Position numbers and translations under genes: made by a program. 43,153 nucleotides of DNA, from contig NZ_LWEX01000057.1 in assembly GCF_001634885.1 (NCBI RefSeq), forward strand, positions 1 to 43,153, in the 5' to 3' direction. Position 1 is the first letter of the stretch, and the number at the start of each line of letters is the position of its first letter. This DNA is from Sulfitobacter sp. HI0040 (GTDB taxonomy: Bacteria > Pseudomonadota > Alphaproteobacteria > Rhodobacterales > Rhodobacteraceae). The notes beneath the pieces are model-generated. The model was not told the DNA's origin and ran no database searches. It saw only the letters and a list, made by a program, of their open reading frames with translations. Positions 8,818 to 16,115 of this stretch are shown here, piece after piece.

Positions 8818-8877
8818 CAAATACTCACGGCGCACCACCAACCCCGTTCAACCCGGCGCAGGTGGTACGCAGCGCGC

Positions 8878-10044
8878 TCAGCCCGCCGCGGGCATCCGCT
8901 GTTCGACGATCTCCGCCCACCAGCTGCATCCCGCCGGAATCGCCTCGTCGTTGAAGTCGTATTTCGGATGGTGGACCATCGCCGTATCGCCGTTCCCCAC
9001 GAGGATATAGGCGCCCGGGCGTTCCTCCAGCATGAAGGCGAAATCCTCGCCGCCCATGACCAGCGGTGCCTCATCGCAATCGCCCGCCACGCTGCGCGCG
9101 ACCTTGGCGGCGAAATCGGTCTGCTCCTCATGGTTGACCATCACGGGGTAGTTGCGGATGTAGTTCAGCTTTGCCGTGGCGCCGTAAGTCGCCGCCACGC
9201 CTTCGCAGATCTCGCCCATGCGCTTTTCGGCAAGGTCGCGCAATTCGTTCGACATGGTGCGCACCGTGCCCATGATCGAAACCCGCTGCGGAATGACGTT
9301 GAAGGCCTTTGACGAGGTCTCGAACGAGGTGATGGAAACGACGATCTGTTCCACCGGGTCCGCATTGCGGCTCACGATGGTCTGCAGCGCCAGAACGAGG
9401 TGGCTCGCCACGACGGTGGTGTCGATCGTCTCCTGCGGCTTGGCGGCATGACCGCCGAGGCCCTCGACCTCGATCTCGATCAGGTCGGTCGCGGCAAAGA
9501 AGGGGCCAGGCCGGATGGCAAAGCTGCCCGTGGGACGGCCCGGCCAGTTGTGCATGCCGTAGACCTCCTGCACGCCGAAGCGTTCCATCATCCCGTCGGC
9601 ACACATTTCGCGCCCTCCGCCGCCGCCTTCTTCGGCGGGCTGGAAGATGACCACCACGGTACCGTCGAAATTGCGCGTCTCGGCCAGATATTGCGCGGCC
9701 CCCAGAAGCATCGCGGTATGACCGTCATGGCCGCAGGCATGCATCGCATTGGGCGTCTTGGAGGCATGGGCCACGCCGGTCTGTTCGTTGATCGGCAGCG
9801 CGTCCATATCGGCACGCAGGCCGATCACCTTGCCCGACCCCGTCTCGCGCCCCTTGATGACGCCGACGACGCCGGTACGTCCGATCCCCTCGACCACTTC
9901 ATCGCAACCGAAGGCGCGCAGCTTTTCCGCCACCAGCGCCGAGGTCCGGTGCGTTTCGAACAGGATTTCGGGATTCTCGTGGATATCCCGGCGCCAGGCC
10001 GTGATATCGTCGTGCAGTTCGGCAAAGCGGTTCTTGACCGGCAT
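8878..10044 (-). CDS. M20 family amidohydrolase, paralogue 2 (N-acyl amino acid / hippurate hydrolase-like)
   Basis: This 388-residue protein belongs to the M20D-type zinc/manganese amidohydrolases, which cleave amide bonds of N-acyl amino acids (hippuricase, aminoacylase, IAA-amino acid hydrolase). Metal-site motifs are MHACGHDGHTAMLLG near 100, PAEEGGGGGREM near 134, MHNWPG near 160, GGEDFAFML near 330 and HHPKYDFND near 360. The lid/dimer domain has GGHAAKPQETIDT near 190. I chose the ATG at 10044, which gives MPVKNRF and matches the paralogue's MPIKNRF; the open frame extends 13 codons further. It is the distal gene of a minus-strand cluster. A cytoplasmic location is expected as no signal peptide is seen. 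The exact acyl substrate is unknown. Confidence 0.88.
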   Translation of the reverse strand: MPVKNRFAELHDDITAWRRDIHENPEILFETHRTSALVAEKLRAFGCDEVVEGIGRTGVVGVIKGRETGSGKVIGLRADMDALPINEQTGVAHASKTPNAMHACGHDGHTAMLLGAAQYLAETRNFDGTVVVIFQPAEEGGGGGREMCADGMMERFGVQEVYGMHNWPGRPTGSFAIRPGPFFAATDLIEIEVEGLGGHAAKPQETIDTTVVASHLVLALQTIVSRNADPVEQIVVSITSFETSSKAFNVIPQRVSIMGTVRTMSNELRDLAEKRMGEICEGVAATYGATAKLNYIRNYPVMVNHEEQTDFAAKVARSVAGDCDEAPLVMGGEDFAFMLEERPGAYILVGNGDTAMVHHPKYDFNDEAIPAGCSWWAEIVEQRMPAAG

Positions 10045-10163
10045 CTCATCTCTCCCAGAGGTTCCCGGGCCGGAGATCCGCAAGCGCCGTGATGGCGCCT
10101 ACCCCTCCCCCGGTGTCGGCGCATGAATGGCGCGCGTGTCGCCAAACATGCGTTTGCATCCTT

Positions 10164-11330
10164 CTACGCCAGCGGGAGGCGGGTCTCAACCACCTCCGCG
10201 AACCAGGAACATCCGGCGGGGATTGCTTCGTCGTTGAAGTCGTATTCGGGGTGGTGGACGGTGGCCCCGTCGCCGTTGCCGATCATGATATAGGCACCGG
10301 GCCGGGCGTTCAGCATATAGGCGAAATCCTCCCCCGCCATGATGGGGGGCGTGTCGCGGTCGACGCCGGGCATGATCGCCTCCGCCGCCTCTGCGGCATA
10401 ACCGGTGTGATCGGTGTGATTCACCATCACGGGATAGCCACGTTCGTAGTCGATCTTGGCGGTGCAGCCATAGGCGGCGGCGGTGTGTTCAACGAGGGCG
10501 CGCACCCGTTCCTCGGCCAGGTCGCGCACACCTGCATCAAGCGTGCGCACGGTCCCCCGCATCAGCACGGTCTGGGGGATGACGTTATGCACCTCGCTGT
10601 CGCTGCGCAGCGCACAGACGGAAACGACGACCTGCTTCAGCGGATCGACATTGCGGCTGGCGACCGACTGCAGGGCGACGAGAACATGTGCCGCGGCAAG
10701 ATTGGGGTCGATCGCCTCATGCGGGGCGGCCGCATGGCCGCCCTTGCCCGTCACCACGATATCGAACTGATCGGCCGAGGCGAGCAGCGCGCCGGGCCGG
10801 ATGGCGAATGCGCCGACCGGGTAGTTCGGCATGTTGTGCATCCCGTAGACCTCGTCGATGGCCCAGCGGTCCATCAACCCGTCCTTGACCATTTCGTTTC
10901 CGCCGCCGCCGCCCTCTTCCGCGGGCTGGAAGATCAGCACGCAGCGCCCGTCGAAGTTGCGGGTCTCGGCAAGATATTGCGCGGCCCCCAGCAACATGGC
11001 GGTATGGCCGTCATGCCCGCAGGCGTGCATCTTCCCGGGCACGGTGGAGGCATGGGGAAGGCCTGTCGCCTCCTCTATGGGCAGCGCGTCCATATCCGCC
11101 CTCAGACCGATGGTGCGGCCAGAGGTATTGGACCGCCCTTCGACCACCGCCACGACCCCGGTGCGTCCGATCCCGGTGGTGATATCCGTGATGCCGAAAC
11201 CGCGCAGCTTCTCTTCGACGAATTTTGCCGTTTCATGAACGTCGAACTGCAACTCGGGGTGCTGGTGCAGATGCCGCCGCCAGCCGGTGATTTCAGCGTG
11301 TGTATCGGCGAAACGATTCTTGATCGGCAT
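10164..11330 (-). CDS. M20 family amidohydrolase, paralogue 1
   Basis: This is a second 388-residue M20D-type metallohydrolase, collinear with its neighbour over the whole length and clearly a tandem duplicate. It keeps MHACGHDGHTAMLLG, PAEEGGGGGNEM, MHNMPNYPVG, AGEDFAYML and HHPEYDFNDEA. Differences cluster in the lid domain (GGHAAAPHEAIDPNLAA here versus GGHAAKPQETIDTTVVA in the copy) and in MHNMPN versus MHNWPG near the active site. This fits two enzymes with different acyl or amino acid preference rather than simple dosage. It starts 30 bases after the FAD oxidoreductase stop, so the two are likely co-transcribed. A 119-base gap separates it from the second copy. Confidence 0.88.
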   Translation of the reverse strand: MPIKNRFADTHAEITGWRRHLHQHPELQFDVHETAKFVEEKLRGFGITDITTGIGRTGVVAVVEGRSNTSGRTIGLRADMDALPIEEATGLPHASTVPGKMHACGHDGHTAMLLGAAQYLAETRNFDGRCVLIFQPAEEGGGGGNEMVKDGLMDRWAIDEVYGMHNMPNYPVGAFAIRPGALLASADQFDIVVTGKGGHAAAPHEAIDPNLAAAHVLVALQSVASRNVDPLKQVVVSVCALRSDSEVHNVIPQTVLMRGTVRTLDAGVRDLAEERVRALVEHTAAAYGCTAKIDYERGYPVMVNHTDHTGYAAEAAEAIMPGVDRDTPPIMAGEDFAYMLNARPGAYIMIGNGDGATVHHPEYDFNDEAIPAGCSWFAEVVETRLPLA

Positions 11331-11360
11331 GACGTGTCCTTTGTGAACTGGGTATTCGGG

Positions 11361-12707
11361 TCAGACGTTCGGCCCCAGACGCATGGGGCTGCCGTCGCGA
11401 AACCGCGACAGGCGGAATCTCGTCAGATCATGACCGGGATCGTCGTCCATTGCCAGAGCGGCCAGGACTTCGCCCATGCCGGGCCCGATGCCGAAACCAT
11501 GCCCCGACATGCCCGTCCCGATGATGAGCCCCGGCAGATCGGCACAGCGATCCACCACCGGGACGATATCGGGCATCGTGTCGATCATCCCCGCCCATGC
11601 TCGTTTGAGCCGTACGGGCGGCAATTCCGGATAGAGGGCGGCGAAATCCTGCAGCAACCGCCGGATACGGCGCATGTTGGGCGCGGGATCGAGGATGCGG
11701 ATCCGTTCGAAGGGCGAGGGTTCATCATCGCTCCAACGGCGGCGGGTGGTCCATGCGTCGGGAAAGCCGCGCGGGGCGAAGGGCAACAGGCGCTGGCCCA
11801 GCGGATCGGCCCGCAGCTGCGTCAGGTAATGGGGGAAGGCGCGGACCGCATCGGGCCCCACGAAAAGCTCGGGCGCGCCGGGGGGAGCGAGCGTATAGCC
11901 GCCGTCCTCCCGGCGCCGGAAGGCAACGGCCCGGGTGGCCGCCGCCCCGCGGGTGATCTCCGGCAGCGGCTCGGTGGCGGCCACGTTCTCGCGCACCGAA
12001 AGCTGGGGCATCGCGACCCCGTGGCGCCGCAGCAGAAGCGCCGACCACGCCCCGCCGGCGAGCACCACCCGATCCGCCGCGATGCGCCCGGCCTCCGTCA
12101 CCACGCCGGCCGCGCGACCTGCCGCGAGGTCGAGCCCCCGCACGGCGCAGCCTTCGACAATTTGGGCTCCCTCGCGCGCGGCTATGGCTGCCAGCGCGGG
12201 CACCGCGACCCAGGGCTCCGCCCGCAGGTCCGAAGGGGTCGTCAGCGCCCCGGCGAAGCGGCCCGTCAGTCCGGGGAACGCCTCCGCCGTTTCGCGGGCG
12301 GATAAAATTCGGCTGTCGACCCCATTGGCGCGCGCATGGGGCAGCCAGTTCTCGTAGGCGGCGATTTCTGCTTCCGTCCGTGCGAGATAAGTGATCCCGC
12401 CCTGCACGAGCCCGATGTCGATATTGGTCTGCCCGGCCAGTTCCTGCCACAGGACATTCGCCCGCGCCATGATCGGCATCTCGTCCGGATCCCGGCCCTG
12501 CTGCCTGATCCAGCCCCAGTTCCGGCTGGATTGTTCCGCCGCGATGCGCCCCTTTTCCAGCAGAACCACCGAACGCCCGGCGCGGACCAGAAACAGCGCG
12601 GTGCATACCCCGATGATCCCGCCCCCGATCACCACAACATCCGCCCGCTCTGGCGGCGGGCCGGGGTAGGTGACCGGTTTGTCGAGGGTGAAGGGGAATG
12701 CGGGCAT
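11361..12707 (-). CDS. FAD-dependent amine/amino acid oxidoreductase (DadA/glycine oxidase fold)
   Basis: The 448-residue protein has an N-terminal dinucleotide fold VVVIGGGIIGVCTALFLVRAG with the acidic end LLEKG near residue 58, then RNWGWIRQQGRDPDE. The C-terminal FAD closure is TGMSGHGFGIGPGMGEVLA. This is the DAO family, which oxidises C-N bonds of D-amino acids, sarcosine, glycine or opines. The ATG at 12707 follows a GAGG ribosome site and gives a normal N-terminus about 20 residues before the FAD motif. An extended frame to 12755 runs through an intergenic repeat and is rejected. It sits between an ArgE-like deacetylase and two M20 hydrolases, so the substrate is probably an amino acid released by them, but this is inference. 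Confidence 0.85.
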   Translation of the reverse strand: MPAFPFTLDKPVTYPGPPPERADVVVIGGGIIGVCTALFLVRAGRSVVLLEKGRIAAEQSSRNWGWIRQQGRDPDEMPIMARANVLWQELAGQTNIDIGLVQGGITYLARTEAEIAAYENWLPHARANGVDSRILSARETAEAFPGLTGRFAGALTTPSDLRAEPWVAVPALAAIAAREGAQIVEGCAVRGLDLAAGRAAGVVTEAGRIAADRVVLAGGAWSALLLRRHGVAMPQLSVRENVAATEPLPEITRGAAATRAVAFRRREDGGYTLAPPGAPELFVGPDAVRAFPHYLTQLRADPLGQRLLPFAPRGFPDAWTTRRRWSDDEPSPFERIRILDPAPNMRRIRRLLQDFAALYPELPPVRLKRAWAGMIDTMPDIVPVVDRCADLPGLIIGTGMSGHGFGIGPGMGEVLAALAMDDDPGHDLTRFRLSRFRDGSPMRLGPNV

Positions 12708-12730
12708 CGTCGTCGCCTCGTTGCGGGCGC

Positions 12731-12791
12731 GAGGGGGCGCTGCCCCGCCGTGCAAGGCACGGCCCCCCGGGATTTTTTACCATTTGGAAGG
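12731..12791 (+). repeat. dispersed intergenic hairpin repeat, copy A
   Basis: A GC-rich palindromic block (GGGGGCGCTGCCCC, then GGCCCCCCGG) is followed by GATTTTTTACC and CATTTGGAAGG. The same arrangement occurs at 29921-29971 on the other strand. It fills the gap between the argE-like stop and the FAD oxidoreductase start. The conserved tail plus variable hairpin is typical of a REP-like intergenic element. It may also fold in mRNA, since both flanking genes are read across it. Confidence 0.6.
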
Positions 12792-12795
12792 GCTG

Positions 12796-13962
12796 TCAGT
12801 CCGCGCGCAACCTTTCGAGCAGTTTGCGCATGAAGTCATGCCCGGCCTCGAACTGGGATTTTTCGATGAATTCGTTGGGCTGATGGGCCTGTGCAATGTC
12901 ACCGGGGCCGCAGATGACCGCGCTGTAGCCCGCTTCCTGAAACTGGCCGGCTTCGGTGCCGTAGCTGACCTTGTGACTGGCATTGTCGCCGGTGAGTTGG
13001 CGCACCAGCGTTTCTGCCTCCCCCTCCTCCTCGGGTTGCAGGGCGGGGACGTCGAAGCGGGGCGTCACCTCGATCCGAGTGTCGGGCACCACGGCCTGCA
13101 TCTGCGCCTCAACCTCGCGCACCCGTTCGAGGTAGGCGGTGCCCCAGCGGGTCTTGTCCTCCCCCGGGACGACGCGGAAATCCATGGCGAACTCGCAGTC
13201 CTTGGCGGTGATGTTATGGGCGGTGCCGCCCTTGATCATGCCAACGTGCGCCGTCGTGAAGGGCGGATCGAACATTGCCGCCAGTTCCGTGGGCGGGGCG
13301 GCCATGTTTTCCGTATTGGTGACATTGGCCCATTCGATCAGCTTGGCACCCGCCATGATTGCGTTCACGCCCGTGTGCAGCAGGGATGAATGGACCTCAA
13401 ACCCGATCACATGGGTGTTGAACCCGATCCCGCCCTTGTGCCCCGTGACCGCCTGCATCGTCGAAGGCTCCCCCACGATCACGGCAGACCCCTTGGGCAG
13501 AACGGGTTGCATCGCTTGAATCATCGGGGGCGCACCGGTGCAGCCCACTTCCTCATCGAAGCTGAGGGCGATCTGCAGCGGGCGGGTCACATTGGCGTAT
13601 TTCGCCTCCACCAGCGCCCAGATCGCCAGCGCGTCGAAGCCCTTCATGTCGCAGGTGCCGCGCCCGTAATAGCGCCCGTCCCTTTCGACGACGGTAAATG
13701 GATCGCTGTCCCACGGCTGACCGTCCACCGGAACCACATCGGTATGCCCCGAAAGCACCAGCGCGCCCTCTTTCCACGGCCCTACATGAGCAAAGAGCGC
13801 ATGTTTGGGCTGTTCGGGATCGATGTAGCGGTGGCTTTCGATCCCGTGGCTGTCGAGATAATCGGCCACCCAGTCGATGAGCGGGATATTGGTATCGCGG
13901 CTGACCGTGGGAAAGCTGATGAGCTTGGTCATCAGCTCAAGGGGGGTAAGGCGCTCGCTCAT
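12796..13962 (-). CDS. argE: acetylornithine deacetylase-like M20 deacylase
   Basis: This 388-residue M20A metallohydrolase is ArgE-like. Metal and catalytic motifs are SGHTDVVPV near residue 70, GRGTCDMKGFDA near 100, SFDEEVGCTGAPP near 133 with the catalytic Glu-Glu, GEPSTM near 158, and AHQPNEFIE near 360 for the C-terminal His. ArgE removes acetyl from N2-acetylornithine in arginine synthesis. However, the gene here sits seven bases after a peptide-type ABC ATPase gene and before an amine oxidase and two amidohydrolases. A catabolic deacylase for imported N-acyl amino acids is therefore as likely as a biosynthetic role; many marine Alphaproteobacteria use ArgJ instead. The ATG at 13962 is the only sensible start. 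Confidence 0.8.
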   Translation of the reverse strand: MSERLTPLELMTKLISFPTVSRDTNIPLIDWVADYLDSHGIESHRYIDPEQPKHALFAHVGPWKEGALVLSGHTDVVPVDGQPWDSDPFTVVERDGRYYGRGTCDMKGFDALAIWALVEAKYANVTRPLQIALSFDEEVGCTGAPPMIQAMQPVLPKGSAVIVGEPSTMQAVTGHKGGIGFNTHVIGFEVHSSLLHTGVNAIMAGAKLIEWANVTNTENMAAPPTELAAMFDPPFTTAHVGMIKGGTAHNITAKDCEFAMDFRVVPGEDKTRWGTAYLERVREVEAQMQAVVPDTRIEVTPRFDVPALQPEEEGEAETLVRQLTGDNASHKVSYGTEAGQFQEAGYSAVICGPGDIAQAHQPNEFIEKSQFEAGHDFMRKLLERLRAD

Positions 13963-13969
13963 GGGGTCC

Positions 13970-15802
13970 TCAATAGCCGCTGTCGGTCTTGAGCACGAAA
14001 TGGCCCGGCTCGACCTCGGTGTAGACGGAAGGTTCGGGTTCGTAGTCGACGGGGTGGATGGGCGACGGGATGGGTTTGAAGTTCAGGTCCTTTTCCGCCT
14101 TGCGCTGGCGCGGATCGGCGATGGGAACGGCTTTCATCAGCGCCTGTGTATAGGGGTGCTGCGGGTTTTCGAACACCCGCTGGCGCGACCCGAGTTCGAC
14201 GATCCGACCGAGGTACATGACGCCGACCTGATGGCTGACCCGTTCCACCACCGCCATGTCATGGCTGATGAACAGGAATGACAGCCCCATTTCCAGTTGC
14301 AGTTCCATCATCAGGTTCAGCACCTGCGCCTGAACGCTGACATCGAGCGCCGAGACCGCTTCATCCGCGATGATGAGCTTGGGGTTGAGCGCCAGCGCCC
14401 GCGCGATGGCCACCCGCTGGCGCTGACCGCCCGAGAGTTCATGCGGAAAGCGGCGCATGAAGCTGCGGGGCAGTTCCACCCGGTCGAAGAGCATTTCCAC
14501 CCTGTCGGTCACGGCCTTGCCCTTGAGCGTGCCGAAATTGTGGATCGGTTCGGCCACCTGATCCGCCAGTTGCATCTGTGGATTGAGCGAGGCGAAGGGA
14601 TCCTGAAAGATCATCTGCATGTCCAGCCGCGCGGTGCGCAACTGGCTGTGGTTCAGCGCCATGATGTCCGTACCGCCGAGATTGATCTCGCCCGATTGCG
14701 GCTCCACCAGCCGCAGGATCGACCGGCCCGCCGTGGATTTTCCGCAGCCGGATTCCCCCACGAGGCTGAGCGTGCGGCCCTTGTTGATGGTAAAGGACAG
14801 ATCCTCCACCGCGTGAACATTGGCCACGGTGCGGCGCAGAAAGCCCCCCGTTACGGGAAACCGGGTGGTGAGATTGCTGACCTTCAGCAGAACATCGTCC
14901 GTTCCCTTGATGGGCACGATTTCCTTGTCCTGCGTGCCCAGGAGCTTCATCGGCTCCGGATAGGGTTTCCCGGTCATCTCGCCCAGCTTGGGCACGGCGG
15001 CCAGAAGCGCCTTGGTATAGGGATGCTGGGGGTTCTCGAAGATTTCCTCGACCGGCCCCTCTTCGACCTTGTTGCCGCGGAACATGACGACGACGCGGTC
15101 GGCCATTTGCGCCACCACGGCCATGTCGTGTGTGATGAACATGACGGCGGTGCCGGTTTCGCGCTTGAGCCGGTCCATCAGGGCGAGAATTTCGGCCTGA
15201 ATGGTCACATCGAGCGCCGTCGTGGGCTCGTCCGCGATCAGCAGGCGCGGCTCGCACGCCAGCGCCATGGCGATGACAACGCGCTGGCGCATGCCGCCCG
15301 AAAGTTCATGGGGATATTGCTTCAGCCGGCGCTCCGGCTCGGGGATACGGACCTGTCGCAGCAGTTCCAGCGCGCGGGCCTCGGCCTGCGAGCGGGACAT
15401 GTTCCGGTGCAGGCGCAGCCCTTCGGTCAACTGTTTGCCGACCGTGAAAACCGGGTTCAGCGCCGTCATCGGTTCCTGAAAGATCATACCGATTTCATTG
15501 CCGCGAATGTGGCGCATCTGGTCCTGCGGTGCATTGGCCAGATCGATGGTAGCGTGATCCTTGCGGTCGAACATCAGTTCGCCGCCGGCGATCTCTCCGC
15601 CGCCAAATTCCACCAGCCGCATCAGCGACAGAGAGGATACGGATTTGCCGGAACCGGATTCACCGACGACGCAAACCGTCTCTCCGGGGTGGATGTCGAA
15701 GCTGACATTCTCGACCCCGACGACCGGGCCATCCTTGGTCTGGAACTCGACCCTGAGGCCCTTGATCTGGGCAATCGGATCCGATGTGGGCTGGTCGAGC
15801 AT
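13970..15802 (-). CDS. fused double ATP-binding protein of a dipeptide/oligopeptide ABC importer
   Basis: The 610-residue protein is two ABC ATPases in one chain, equivalent to DppD plus DppF. The first half has Walker A GESGSGKS, signature LSGGMRQRVVIAMAL and Walker B LLIADEPTTALD. The second half, from about residue 300, has GESGCGKS, LSGGQRQRVAIARAL and LIIADEAVSALD. Each half ends in the oligopeptide-transporter extension with NPQHPYTKALL or NPQHPYTQALM. It energises the permease pair encoded from 17952 on the opposite strand. I chose the ATG at 15802, shortly before IAQIKGLRVEFQTKDG; the frame is open to 15934 but that stretch has no family character. The gene is divergent from the binding protein, which separates ATPase from permease transcripts. 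Confidence 0.92.
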   Translation of the reverse strand: MLDQPTSDPIAQIKGLRVEFQTKDGPVVGVENVSFDIHPGETVCVVGESGSGKSVSSLSLMRLVEFGGGEIAGGELMFDRKDHATIDLANAPQDQMRHIRGNEIGMIFQEPMTALNPVFTVGKQLTEGLRLHRNMSRSQAEARALELLRQVRIPEPERRLKQYPHELSGGMRQRVVIAMALACEPRLLIADEPTTALDVTIQAEILALMDRLKRETGTAVMFITHDMAVVAQMADRVVVMFRGNKVEEGPVEEIFENPQHPYTKALLAAVPKLGEMTGKPYPEPMKLLGTQDKEIVPIKGTDDVLLKVSNLTTRFPVTGGFLRRTVANVHAVEDLSFTINKGRTLSLVGESGCGKSTAGRSILRLVEPQSGEINLGGTDIMALNHSQLRTARLDMQMIFQDPFASLNPQMQLADQVAEPIHNFGTLKGKAVTDRVEMLFDRVELPRSFMRRFPHELSGGQRQRVAIARALALNPKLIIADEAVSALDVSVQAQVLNLMMELQLEMGLSFLFISHDMAVVERVSHQVGVMYLGRIVELGSRQRVFENPQHPYTQALMKAVPIADPRQRKAEKDLNFKPIPSPIHPVDYEPEPSVYTEVEPGHFVLKTDSGY

Positions 15803-16115
15803 CCTGTTCGCGCCTCGCTGTTCGCTGTCTCGGGCAGACGCTACGGCCAAGGCCGGGGCAGTGTCAAACACCCGCAGAGCGTGAGGCGCCATCAGAACAG
15901 CGGTTTTCGCAAAACCGCCGGAGGAGGCTTGCAATTCCGGTGAAACATGTTTCGATACCGCTCATGCGTTCAGGGGAGAAATGGACGAAAACCGATGAAA
16001 ATCGCGCATGAATTTGCGGTTCGGTGATCCCTCTCATCCTTTGGGCGACAAAGACCTGCGGGGTCTGCCCCGCAACAAAAACGTGGCACCAAACGTGTCC
16101 AACAAGGAGTGAAAT
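15803..16115. promoter_or_regulatory. divergent control region between ABC ATPase and binding-protein genes
   Basis: This 313-base gap must hold promoters for two divergent units. It contains a perfect hairpin CGGTTTT-CGC-AAAACCG at 15901-15917, the 12-base palindrome GAAACATGTTTC at 15942-15953, and a perfect stem TGCGGGG-TCTG-CCCCGCA at 16057-16074. AAGGAG lies just before the binding-protein ATG. Two very short frames starting at 15981 and 15995 could be leader peptides but are unsupported. I could not fix -35/-10 boxes with confidence. Confidence 0.5.
15942..15953. promoter_or_regulatory. candidate operator palindrome GAAACATGTTTC
   Basis: This is a perfect 12-base dyad about midway between the divergent ABC transporter transcripts. 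A two-fold symmetric site of this length is the kind bound by GntR-, LacI- or TetR-type dimers. No regulator gene lies next to it, so the binding protein is unknown. Confidence 0.35.

Noticed and set aside
10089-12305. A 738-codon plus-strand frame antisense to the M20 hydrolase and FAD genes
   Set aside because: Composition and lack of motifs mark it as the complement of real minus-strand genes.
14297-15943. A 548-codon plus-strand frame antisense to the fused ABC ATPase
   Set aside because: The minus strand has two complete sets of Walker and signature motifs, so the antisense frame is a shadow.
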